Assembly (NCBI GenBank): GCA_025331435.1
Contig: JAIWNI010000163.1
Location: forward strand, 1-40,622
Direction of reading: 5' to 3'
From: Choanephora cucurbitarum
Taxonomy: Eukaryota; Mucoromycota; Mucoromycetes; Mucorales; Choanephoraceae
Length of the DNA stretch: 40,622 nt
The position numbers and the translations under genes are program-made. This document shows positions 11,816-22,995 of this stretch, in pieces. The notes beneath the pieces were generated by a model. The model made no database searches. It saw only the letters and a list, made by a program, of their open reading frames with translations, and was not told where the DNA came from. The first letter of the stretch is position 1; each line of letters opens with the position of its first letter.

Positions 11816-12515
11816 AATAAAAATGATAGATTTTGAGAAAAAATCAAAAGCGTGACGTCAGTACTTCAAGTTAAAATCTGTTATTTCAGTATATATTAGA
11901 TGTACATTTATGAACAAAAACACAGACATCATGCCAGAACCGCAGTTAGTATGAGATGAACGCATTTAGAATGCAAGAAATAAATAATTGCAGCGATGTT
12001 TTGGAAATAGATAAAATAGAGACATGCACATACCATTCATAGGGGTACCTTCTTAAATATCCAAAATGCATCTACTGTATATGACAAAAGTAGATTACAT
12101 GCAGCAATATTAAATCGGCTCACAGTTGTTTATGCATCATCAAGCACGTACGTCTTGAATGTTCAGATTTAGAATAAACATCATTCCATAATTAACTCTT
12201 ATTGTCTAAATGTAGTTCATTCTAATGGTAAGCCTTGTTAGTATTAGAAAAAGATTGGGTGACGTTAGAGTCCAATTGGATTAAATAATCAAATATGCTT
12301 TCTTAATTCACTAGATGCTAAGGCTTAACTAAACTAATACGCATATGTTAGTTTAAAAACAATCTAAAGAATAATCGTTACAAAAGTAATTGTGGAAACA
12401 ACAGCTAGTATAATAAGCAAACCGTATAATAGCATCTCTTTTGCTTTCATCTTTATTAAACTTTCAATTACAACACCTTTTTTCATCCTTTAACTTACTC
12501 GATCAACTTGCAACC
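11816..12515. other. Region between two divergent transposon genes
   Basis: About 700 bp of AT-rich sequence between the start codon of Helitron copy 2 (reading left) and the start of the CACTA-like transposase (reading right). It must contain any 5' ends or promoters of both elements. No matching terminal repeat, TATA element or hairpin could be assigned with confidence. No gene is seen. Confidence 0.45.
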
Positions 12516-15500
12516 ATGTCTTCTTTCCTTTGTTGTGTCTTTTGCAAACGATCATTCGACTCTGTCGAGCAACTTACCGAACATAGTAACAAAAACAATG
12601 TGCTACTAGATACGCCGAAGAACAAGAAAAAGCAGGCGATAGACCTTCGGGAAGCAACGAAAATGTTCCCATGACTGAAGCTCAAATGCCAAGTAACATC
12701 AGCAGTCCTTTAGCTGCACCATCTCTAGTTGATAGCAACATCAGTAGTCCTGAAGACAGTTCAAATCCATTTGGAGCTGAAATCATTGCACAGACTGTCA
12801 GCAACGCTAATGGTAAGTAATCTATATCAACTGACCGACAGATGTATTAACCTTTAATACATCTCTAGAAACTAACAATCCTATCGAACTAAATTGGATA
12901 CCTGGTGAAGAAATGACAGAATTTCAAAAAGCAGCAGTTCGATTCATGCGTCTGTTAGAAGAATCTAGAACTCCTAGACAATGTCAAAGAGATATTGTCA
13001 ACTACTTGAACAATAACTTTTTTGTTCGTTTTGGTGTTGAAGGTAGACTCAGAGATCGTACTTGCCTTGACGGCTTGATAGTCTTGTTAACGATTGTATA
13101 AGGCACGTTTCATGGCGAGTCACTTCAGTCCCCCGATACATACCGCCGTATGATCAGCAGGGAAGCCAACATTACTAAGAAGCAAGATGTATGCCAAAAT
13201 GGATGCTACTTGTATCCAGTTGATCGACCTGATATCATCAAGTGTCAAGCCGATGACTGCAATCAGCCTAGATACAAAAACGAAGTGGAGTATGAGTTGG
13301 AGAGAAATGATGAGAACAGGGATCCTATTATGCCTTTACCTGAATTGATTCCTCATAAAGAAATATCTTACACATCAGTAGCTAAAGCGTTGACTGAGCT
13401 TTATGCTGATGATGACAAACTAGACATCTTGAATTATGGCCATGATTTTTTGATCAACGATTATCAAAACAGCACCGAATACAAGGATATCTTCTCTGGC
13501 TGTAACTTTCGTAAGTTAATGCAGGATAACATCGTCGATCCAAACACCATTTGCCTTGTACTCATCGTGGATAAACATCAGAATAAGAATTCCTAAAAGT
13601 CGCACCAAATCATGATCAACTGCCTAATAATGAATATGCATTCTCCACATCGGTGAGTGATTAATGACATTGTCAACATTATTGCCGATAATGCTTACCT
13701 CAAAACTTCTAAATCATAGAACCAAAGATGAATACATGATTCAGATTGCTGTTTGTCCGGGAAAGCCCAAGAACTTAGTATCCTTTTTGCAACCTGTCAT
13801 AGCTGAAGTCAACTCTCTTTACGAAAAAGGACTCGTCATCAAGAAAGAAGGCGTAGAAAGATTCAATGGCAACGTTGCGATTCTAGGTGTTACTGGCGAT
13901 ATCCCCGGAATCGCTGAATTGATAAGCTTCGCCGGTCACACTCACACTTACGGTTGTCGTATATGTTCATTGAAAGCAAGTGATCCAGCACCAGATTGCA
14001 TTCATGGCAAATACTTTCCTTCTGTTGGTGACGAAAGGACTATCAAAAGCTTGAAAGAAGGAGACATTGTAAGTCAAGGACTATATCAAAGCTATGTAAC
14101 GTTTAATTAACTTTTAGTCGTAGGCAAAAGGAATAAAAGGGGTACCTGAATTGCTTACTTCATTACTCACATTTATGGGTACCTTTTCCTTCTTTGGTGA
14201 TGAGTTGCACATGATAGGTTATGGCCTAGAACATTTAGTTCGTAACCTTTTAGATCCTAAAGCAAACAGTCACTTTAAAGTCAAAGGCTCCTCCGATTAC
14301 TCTTTCGATTTCATTCAACCAAACTTTTTTCAGAACTTATCAGAATATATCACCAGAAGCAAATCAAGTAATCCAACAATCTTTAACTTTTCCTTCCAAT
14401 TGAGAAAAGGTCCTCTTCGTGCTGTTGATTGGCAGTTCTTCTTACTACACATCCTCCCAACAATGATCATCCCGAATTTGAAGTATCCAGCGGCCCAAAA
14501 AGCTTTGATATGCTTGGTAAATGCGTGCTCCATAAGTCTACAAAGGTACATTTCAGCTAGCGAGCTTGAGGATATGAAAAGATGATAATAATCAAGCATA
14601 CCTAAAAGGATGTCCGTTGATACTCATCACTTAATAAAGATTTTTTAACATATGGGCTACTTTCCTTAAAGGCGAAATTGCTGGACGTAGACTAATGGTG
14701 CGTGTGTGGATTATGAACAATCACTTTGCTTCATACCACATATATGAGTTGATCAAGCGGTATGGTCCTTTGCGTTATTACTCACGCCGATCACTTGAAC
14801 GAATAATCCAAAAGTACACCAACTTGTCTCGTTCTAAGTCAGCACCGGATGTAGAAACAAGCAATATTTTGCAGAGATACAACTATTTCAAGACATACAG
14901 TAGTATCTTGAGCCAAAGCGGGTTAATACGGGCAAGACGCACAAGAGAAGCAGAATACGAAGACCATCCTGACGACGAAGAAGGTGTGTTACCACAGTTA
15001 TGGGAGAAATTTCAGCAAGCAGTATTGAATGATGATAAGGAGATTGCAAACGTACCTATCATCAATATAAAAAAAGCAATGGAGAAATATTTTGCAAGAT
15101 TGTCAGGTGGATCGACCTTCCTGAATAACAACAATGTCAAGTGGGCAGCAAGAGTTATGATAGACGGTGTCGTTATACAATCAAGATGGCATCGAGGTAA
15201 TCAGAAGAAAGTTAAGAGGACCAACGACTTAGTTATCTTTGAAGCCAAGGAATCTTTCAGGTAACTGTTTAAATACCTCATCTTTTAAATGTTTTGAATA
15301 TAATACTTACTTGTATCAGGTCTCGCAATTTGTCCTGATTTGTAGGCGAAGTGATAACCTTTGTTGTGCACGTACATTGTGGTACTGTCTATCACTTGGC
15401 TGTTGTATCTTTAGTCAAGAATAGTGCTATGGGTAACTTTGGGATTCCAATCATAAAGGTATTTCCCAACAATGAAGACAGGAAGGTGATTGTCTACGAC

Positions 15501-15635
15501 GTAAGTGATATTATCACTTTGGCGGGCTTCGTCCGATACAATGACAACGAGTGTCAATACAAGGTCATTTGGAAGAACGCCCTGTATTATAAGAAATTAG
15601 ACGGTGGAAGTTGTGGTAGACGTAGAGATATGTAG
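12516..15635 (+). pseudogene. CACTA-like (Tnp2-type) transposase, copy 1
   Basis: DDE-type transposase of the CACTA/EnSpm group. ATG at 12516 opens a C2H2-like finger (CCVFCKRSF...H). A frameshift near 12610 leads to a Ser/Pro-rich linker. Introns read by eye: 12813-12868, 13653-13719, 14069-14123 and 15261-15319. Family landmarks: CxNGCYLYP (about 13195), CLVLIVDxxQ (about 13555), MIQIAVCPGKPKN (about 13737), GVTGDIPGIAEL with GHTxxYGCRIC (about 13890-13970), FFGDELHMIGYG (about 14185), GPLRYYSRRSLE (about 14765) and a C-terminal FVGEVITFVVHVH...VIW...YYKK domain (15339-15635). In-frame stops at 13099-13101, 13594-13596 and 15336-15338 (a Trp position), plus a decayed stretch at 14583-14655, make it inactive. 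Its introns 13653-13719, 14069-14123 and 15261-15319 match introns of the copy at 38152-40622. No terminal inverted repeat was found around it. Confidence 0.88.
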
Positions 15636-16716
15636 TTGTATAGTATCAAATAATATGAAATAAAGAAGGGTAAGGTTGGAGGGAAGGAAAAAGAAAAAGA
15701 AAATTGATGACCATGTGTACATTTCATAGTTAAAAACAATAGAAGCCACTCTCTTGTGATACCCAGAGAGATATGTTGTATATATTCCGAACTTAAATAT
15801 ACCTTGGCTCTTTTTCTTTTACTTTTCTTTTTTTCGATTTGAGCAACTATATCATTGCAAACCTTCAGTCTAATAAAAAAAGAAGTCGGCTTTCTTCAAG
15901 CATTAAACTGCTTACTTCAATCGACTCTGTTTAGTATGTACTCTTTAAGATCATTCTGTGTACAACCGCCCCTTTTTAATCGACTCATTTAACTCTCTTA
16001 TCTTTAATCTGTGTAACCATATCGCTTCAATTTATCATTTCGACTTCAATCACTCTATTATCCATGAACCAATGTAAAACTATATAGCAATAGTTTGATT
16101 CTCATAATCAAACCTCTGTTGCAAAAAAAAAGCCATTTGTTAAATTAATATCAATCTTTACTTCGACTCTGATCAAGACAAGAAGCGAGTAAATCAGTCA
16201 ACACATTTTAAACTTTATTAATGGAAGCCAGCACTAAATGGATACATCATAAAATTAGACCTACGAGTGAAAGTTTTTAGAGTGTCTCAAGCATCACAAA
16301 AACCATTTTCAATGCCTTTGTGAAGGTCCCTTCATTGCTTTCGATCTCACCTACGCTGATATCTCTATCACTATTCAATACGGGATTTTCTTCGTCACAG
16401 TCTCACATCGTGAGCCCTCTGACCATCCTCATGCACTCTTGAATCTGAAAATGTGGGTTAAATGATTATCAAACTATTAACACCGTTCTATCTACAACGC
16501 TCCTTATTTGAATTTGATGTCCTTTTGTTTATTGTAGAAAAATACTTAATTTATCACAGATGACTTGGTTGCGCTTTAAGATATTTCATACAAATCCAAG
16601 ACATCGACTTATTTCGTCATTTTTGCAATCACTTCATTAGTGGTTCACTGTCTTTTCTTCCCATCACTACTCAGATTATACTAAATACTGACTGAATTTT
16701 CTCTATCCCCCATTTT
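15636..16716. other. No firm gene; possible minus-strand exon remnant
   Basis: About 1.1 kb between the transposase stop and the Helentron 3' end. The only patterned stretch is 16277-16444 on the minus strand. It begins after an acceptor-like TTTTCAG and reads 55 codons of acidic, non-repetitive sequence to TAA, with one internal TGA. It matches no family I recognise. The rest is AT-rich and featureless. Confidence 0.35.
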
Positions 16717-16754
16717 TAGGCGTTATATACTCAACTGAGTTTGAAAAACGCCTA
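16717..16754 (-). repeat. Helentron 3' inverted motif and hairpin
   Basis: TAGGCGTT (16717-16724) pairs with AACGCCTA (16747-16754), and the interior CTCAACTGAG is itself partly palindromic. The same block contains the 14-bp motif that is repeated inverted at 22956-22969. It lies about 100 bp beyond the stop codon of the Rep-helicase, where the 3' terminator of a rolling-circle element is expected. Confidence 0.75.
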
Positions 16755-16853
16755 TTGGAAACGTTCTGCTGTCTGTCTGTCCCAGTTTTCGGTGTTTGAA
16801 ATATTTAGATAAAAAATTAAAAGAAAAAAGACAAGCTGTCGAAGGTTTTATTG

Positions 16854-19800
16854 CTAAGATTGTGTGCACTGAATGTAAATAGGGTAGTGTGGTGATGGAG
16901 TCAAGCTCACATAATACCCCGTGTTTTCTAACTCAAAGTTTGAGAAAACTTCGTCAGTTTTTGTGTTGTAGATAGTTGATGGCTTGTCCACCGTTCTAGA
17001 TGCTAGTCCAAATGAAGAGAAGAAGTTTCTCATTCTCTCTGCTCTTCTTGATGCTTGCAAGAAGTTGATGTTAAAATCACCAACTATCAAACATCTGCTA
17101 AAGCCGGAACTTAAGATAGGCGTCAAAGTCTCTATTAGTTTATCAGCGCTTGTCCTTGGAGCTGCATAGAGACATAGAATCAATGTCTCTCTGTAAACAA
17201 AGTGTGATACTGCTATTACAGCTTTTCTATTCACTTCTATAACCACTGATTTGTTTCTTGTAACTTCGCTGGTTAGAACGGCTTTAACAAGGCAACATGT
17301 TCCAAAAGCAAATCGTCTGTTTCCAGGACAGTTTGCTCTTGCTACTGGCACAAAAGATGGTACTTCTATCAGATCTTGACTATTAGTCCACGTCTCACTG
17401 AACAAGAGAACATCGCTTTGTTGATAGCAGTTATCTACTGAAATTCGGTCCTTATGTGCGGGTAGGCTCTGGATATTGTGATATGGTATTTGCTCTAAAC
17501 TCTCATCTCTTTGTGCTTGTAGGAAAGCAAATTCAGGTTTAAGAAGCACAGAGTTTTGTCTTTCCATCTCTTTGTCGAGACTTGTAACTGTTCTGGATCT
17601 TATTGGTGCTCGAAATTCACCACCATGCAGATACAAGCTTGAAGCTGATGTAGCTCTTGAGCATGCAACATACAAAAGGGCACGGGTAAGGGTAGGACGA
17701 ACTCCCAAATGAACCACAACATCACTATACGTGCTTCCCTGAGATTTATGGATCGTAATGGCCTCCGCAGGTACAACAGGGAATTGTGTTCGTGATACTT
17801 GGAGATTGCTTGAGACCCTTCTTTTGATTACACATGTTATTGGTACAATAGGTGTCCAAGTAGATGGGATTGAAAGGTTTTGTATAAGTAACCTATGCTT
17901 CTCCCTCAAGTCTTTGCCTGTGAGACTGTGACTAAACTCAAGCCAAATTCGTAATGGCTTACCACCCTCTAACCCTTCATCGTTAAGCCTCGTGCCCAGA
18001 TCTATGCGTCGGATGTAACCAATACTGCCATTGATCAATCCGTCTCCAGTATCGATGTTGTTGGTTAGCATATATCGGCAATTTACTTTGGGTTGCAATG
18101 TGTATGGCAAACCCATTGCATTAGCTAACGTCATGTTCCGTGCTGCTTCAAGCGAAGTTTGATACGATCTTGAATTGCCACCAGATGCAGCATCAAAAGC
18201 TTCTGAAATATGCATTCTTCCAGGCGATTCTGCTAAAACTTGTTCATCCAAACTATTTGCATTGATATTTCTGTAGAAAAGAAAAATCGGGCGCTTTTGC
18301 TTGATGTCAGAGCTTATTTCAGTCACCCGGCTTGAATTCATCAATGCCACATCACTTTCAGTCATTAAGGCATTAGCCAAGTTGTTCAGCGCCTGCGCAA
18401 ACAAGCGATCTTCTGTTTGCCTCATTATTGTCTTCAATCTATAGATAGAAAACAAATGCCATAATGGGTAACCAAAGAGTTCCACAAAAGGATTATCAGA
18501 TCTTTCGCTATACACAGAAAACCCCATAACCGGAGCAAGCTGGTTGAAATCACCAACTGCAATTACAGAGCGTCCTGCGAATGGCCTAGCAGAGTTAAAG
18601 ATATCACATAGACGCTTGTGTACCATTCTTAAGATCGACTCGCTCACCATACTGATTTCATCAATGATTATTACCTTGACTTCAGACAACAAAGTAACCA
18701 TTGAATGTGATACATCGCTTGATAGTTGTGTTACTTCAGATTGGTTAATTGGCAAACTGAAGGTAGTATGCAATGTCTGTCCGTTGATGTTAAAGGCTGC
18801 CATTCCTGTAGGTGCACAAAGTAGTACAGATGACTTGTCCAATTCGCGTGTCAACAATCTGTCATCAAACATTTTCACCAAAGTTTGGTACATGGAAGAA
18901 ATGAGATAACTTTTTCCTGTACCTGCACCACCAGTCACAAAGTGATAGCACGGTTCATCAGAGCGTCTGAAATGGTCGACTACATGATATAGATAGTCTC
19001 TTTGCTCTTGGTTTGGTGATCTAATGAGCTCGTTGTATGCTACTTCAGACAGCCTGTTAGGCTGAACGAACCGCTCTACAAATGGACGAGACTCATATTG
19101 ACCAGTCTCTCTACTGATGTCAAAGTTATCAGGATCGTTCAAGGTAGACTCGTTGAAAGAGTTGCGTGCCCTTGTAGTTTCCAAGTCTTCTTCTTCTAGA
19201 CCTTCTCGATTATCCTGATTGTCTTCTGAGGTTCTCATAATTTGCTCCAAAAAATCAGCAGAGAAAGCATTGAACTCGGAGAAGTTATCCTGTATCGATT
19301 CTGAGTGTTTGTTGTACTCCCTTTCAAAATCTTGATTCATGATATCCTGTTCTTCATTTCGCCATGGGTGGTACAGCATAAGCATTTCTCTAAAGAAATT
19401 TTCACGGTCTTGATGAATATCGTACCGCCTGAAACGAATGACTTTGCCTTTTCTTCTTTTCCGAATATAGCCTTCATTTTCCTTAAGTGCCATGAAGCTA
19501 CCGATAGTTTCTTCTTGTTGGTCGACTTCATGTGAAATCTCTTCTTCAACATAGGCGTCCTCGGAACCAATCACTGTCCGTCTTCTATTGGAGGTGAAGA
19601 AGGTGTACCAAGAGGCAAACTGGGCAAGACACAAATTCTCTATTTGATCTGGTCGGCGAATGTAGTGATCAATTAGACCATGAGCGAAGCAGTCTGTTGA
19701 TTCAGGTTCAAGAGAAGCCAATTCACGAGGTAATTTCAACATGCGGGATCTTTTTTCGGGTGGTTGTGTGTCAATGTACACAACTTGAGTGCTTGATTTT

Positions 19801-22535
19801 ACCATTGGAATTCCAAGTAAGTTGTAAGCTGACTCTTACGCAGATATTTCGCTGTTGGAATAATAGGTATTGCACAAGCTTCTTAGGATCTGCTTGAGAG
19901 ACTCATTGTTTTGTCTACTTTCAGAATATATCTTGTCAAGCGTGTTGCTCATACCCTTGTCAGCTTTATTTATGTAGTCAATGATATAACTACAACAAGC
20001 GTATGGGTCAAGAATATATTGAATGTCCATATTAGATTTTTGAAGCCTCAAGATTTTTTCCGAAAATGGATTGAGGTACACATCTTTGGGATCTCTGCGA
20101 AGGAATAGCTTTGGCTTTTCAGCTTTTCTCAAAGAGTGCCTGATTGCATTTATATACTGACCCCGACTCAATTGCAAGGCACCCAGAAATTCAACGAAGC
20201 TGCTTGACCCATGATTTTGAAGAAAATGGTCATCCTCCAAAAAAGAGCGTATTCTCTTGTAGCATTCTTCTAATAGGCTGGCATTTTGTGGAGTTATTTT
20301 CATTGGCAGTGGTTTCAAAATGCACGTTTTGTCCATTGGAAAAAAAGGAATACCAAAGCGGCACTTGATGTGTGACCTGTTTTTCTTCTTGCAGGTACGT
20401 GTATGCGCATTCGTTTGTCTAGACAAAAGAGCTGACATCTCGGGAGCCTCTCCAAAAACCGATGATCTACAAGATATTATCGAGTCTATGAAATCACAGA
20501 TAGGCTGATCTATGGCATCTGAATCTTCTGGATGGTAGATAGGAGCATCTTGGAGCCATAGAAGCATATGTGCGTGTGGTGACCCACGATGCTGGACTTT
20601 GATCCGGTGATATTGCTCTTTGATCTTGTAACCGCAAAAAGGTCCATCACGAGCACTCCATGCTTTTATCAACTCTCTGAGCCTCTTATCAAAGTAGGAT
20701 ACACAGGTGATTGGATCCGCTTGGATGAGTCTTGCCTTTGCTTCGTACGGAAGATTAGCAGCTTCTTCAAGGGTGAGATAGGTATTGTCAATCACTTGCG
20801 CTAGTGCTCGCAATAACTCTGGCCAATGAGCTTCTGCTGCTGAGATTGTCACAAAAAAGGTAGGTAGACCAAATTGTCTGATCATGGCCAGCACTTTTCT
20901 TTTTTCACCTCTCCAGTATTCTGAAGACGATCTGATACCTGAAAAGACCTTGTAAGCTTCATCTTTGCTTAGCATACTGTTGATGGTATTTCCTTGTAAC
21001 AAGTATCCTGCATAGATAGGTCTGCCATTATGTTTGTGTCTTTTCAAACATATGTTTATATTTGACACCATTGTACCAAGCTGATTCTTTCTGTCCATCA
21101 TCAGAAGATAATCGCTTCTCATAGCTGCCCTTCTGGCATTTCTGCGTGCGACAGATTTCGAGAATTCTTTGTAGCTTAATGGTTTGTTGCCGCAAACTAG
21201 GTTCAGTTTCACGCCATTGTATATGGTTGGAAATGCCAAAAAATCAAGATCTTTGTCCAAAAGAACAGACAAAGGCACATTGCCTTCAGCAGGTGCCATT
21301 CTTATCCCTTCATTTTCGCCTATTATCATAGTTTCTTGACCATCATGTTCATTTGCTTTTGCATCACCATTAGTCGATATATCGTCTTGCAACTCTTCTG
21401 ATTCATGATTTAGCACTCCTGAATTGGATGAGCTTTCATTGTTTAATGCGCTTGAATCTTCAGCTGCTTGTCGATGAGTCATCCAGTCTGAAGACAATGA
21501 AACATTGTGATCACGATATAATGTCTTGTTACATAGATATGTAGCAGCATTATATACAACTGCAGGTCTAACATTGCCATCTATATAATCATGCGCATAC
21601 ATAAACCTTCGCGCTAAGCGGAGATGCACAATACCAGTGTCATTGTACATTCTTGGTAGACTTTGTACTGTTGTGTCGACTGAAACTGGAACATTAATGA
21701 TGCCACCTTTAGATCGATATTGACCTAGAGTACCCATGACAGTCCAAATGGTCTGAAACACGTGTCTTGGTGCCACCAATCTTTATTCTAAAGGACTCAA
21801 CACTGATACTTCTTCAGATACTTCAGGAAAACGAAGGCCATCGCCAAGACAAAGCTTTGGAACTTTTTTCCTAATTATGATAGATGTATGGCAAGTTGAG
21901 CAAAAGTATGCAATTTGTGCCTCCCTATCAACTTGAAATGATGCTTGTATGAGATCTTCGTCTATGTTTTCTTCAATCATCTTGTCACGACTGATTTGTC
22001 TGACTGATGACTTGAACCACAAGCAACCACAGCATCCACATACAAATGTTGGGCCCAGAGCCACTTCGCGCTTAAATTGACAGGCCAACGTCTCAAAGCT
22101 TGGCGCTAATCTAGCTTCCCTTCGTCTTTCTGTGTCATGTACCTATACGGTTTTAAAGATGCTTTGTTATACTTTGACCGCATGTTTTGTTATGCTTAAA
22201 ATCCTTACCTGCTCAATATGACGAAACTCAGAATTGGATCGTTGCTCTTGATGAGCCAGTCTATCTCTCTCTCTTTCAGCTTCACGATAATCAGGATTAG
22301 CTCTTCGAGCCTCATGTGCCTGTCTATCTCTTTCTCTTTCTTCTTCAATCCGCTGGGAAGCCAAACCGCCCTGAATATTTTTCTTGCATTAGCTAAAGAG
22401 AGTTACCAAAATGATCTAATTGACTTAAACCTCTTCTGCTTCTGCAATTCTTCTTCGCTCTCTATAGGTTCTTTTTCTTGCTCTTTCAATCTCTCGTCTT
22501 TCTGCATCAGAGAATCTTTTTCTAGGGCGTGTCAT
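16854..22535 (-). pseudogene. Rep-helicase-endonuclease of the Helentron-like element
   Basis: Rolling-circle transposase. Model: exons 22535-22431, 22370-22209 and 22142-16854, with introns of 60 nt (22371-22430) and 66 nt (22143-22208). This gives about 1,851 codons to a TAG stop. Domains (conceptual residues): Arg/Glu-rich repeats 1-110; Cys cluster CGCCGC at 124-129 with CSTC at 170-173; Rep motif FFVTIS about 517, HUH as PHAHMLLWL about 611, CKKKN...CRFG, and tyrosines in CSYIIDYINK about 808-812; PIF1 helicase with GGAGTGKS about 1160, IIIDEISMV, GDFNQLAPV, ITIHKSQGS and YVACSRA; AP-like endonuclease about 1640-1851 with NIQSL, SETW, GDFN and TDEVFSN. Only two breaks are seen, both in frame: TAA at 21783-21785, followed by RLVAPRH, and TAA at 19836-19838, followed by ESAYNLLGIP. 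The final endonuclease motif reads SPH where SDH is usual. Confidence 0.9.
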
Positions 22536-22955
22536 GTTTTAAATAAGGAAGAGACAATTTTTGAAATATAATTAGCAATGAAAAGAAAGGTTTATTTGAG
22601 CATAATTGTTGATCGCGTCTTGTCAAAACTAATAATGTAACTCCTTTTCCAAATTTGGAAAGTCTTAGATTATAGTATACGCGATCAAATATTTCAAAAA
22701 ACGAGCTGATTTAAAAATCTCCCTTGGCGTCTTAGGTACTCTGATTGACTTATCCTTTGAATTGTTGTAGAATTATAGGCGAAGAAAAAAGAAATTATTA
22801 TACACACAGAAACTAGTATCCATGAAAGAATTTATAAGCTCATTTACACTAAAACATGTTATATGTCATTCAAAACACATAAATATAAAAAGAAAAGGAA
22901 TCAAGTATCATTCTTAATACTTTTTCCAATCACGAGTCACACTGTCTAAGAGAGA

Positions 22956-22995
22956 GAGTATATAACGCCGCAGTTTGTGGTTGACACTCAACCAC
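22956..22995 (-). repeat. Helentron 5' inverted motif and adjacent hairpin
   Basis: GAGTATATAACGCC (22956-22969) is the exact inverse of the motif at the 3' end. Seven bases further out is a hairpin with an 8-bp perfect stem and 3-nt loop: GTGGTTGA (22977-22984), CAC, TCAACCAC (22988-22995). The hairpin may be just outside the element, or the true 5' terminus may lie beyond it. Without an empty site this cannot be settled. Confidence 0.6.

Larger units (their letters stand above)
16717..22969 (-). mobile_element. Helentron-like Helitron, nearly complete
   Basis: A 6.25-kb element bounded by a perfect 14-bp inverted pair: GGCGTTATATACTC at 16719-16732 and GAGTATATAACGCC at 22956-22969. The single large gene between them reads leftwards, so the 5' end is near 22969 and the 3' end near 16717. 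Around the 3' copy an extra inverted pair, TAGGCGTT (16717-16724) and AACGCCTA (16747-16754), forms a hairpin. A short inverted repeat shared by the two ends with a 3' hairpin, together with a C-terminal endonuclease in the protein, is what is known of Helentron/Helitron2 elements. Canonical Helitrons have TC...CTRR ends and no endonuclease. The exact terminal bases are not certain, because this group makes no target duplication. Confidence 0.8.

Noticed and set aside
16665..16680. CACTACTCAGATT as another TR end
   Set aside because: It lacks the GGC of the motif, and no inner TR sequence follows. Probably chance.
16854..22535. Programmed readthrough or stop-codon reassignment explaining the two TAA codons
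   Set aside because: Other elements here use TAA, TAG and TGA as disruptive stops along with frameshifts. Ordinary decay is simpler.
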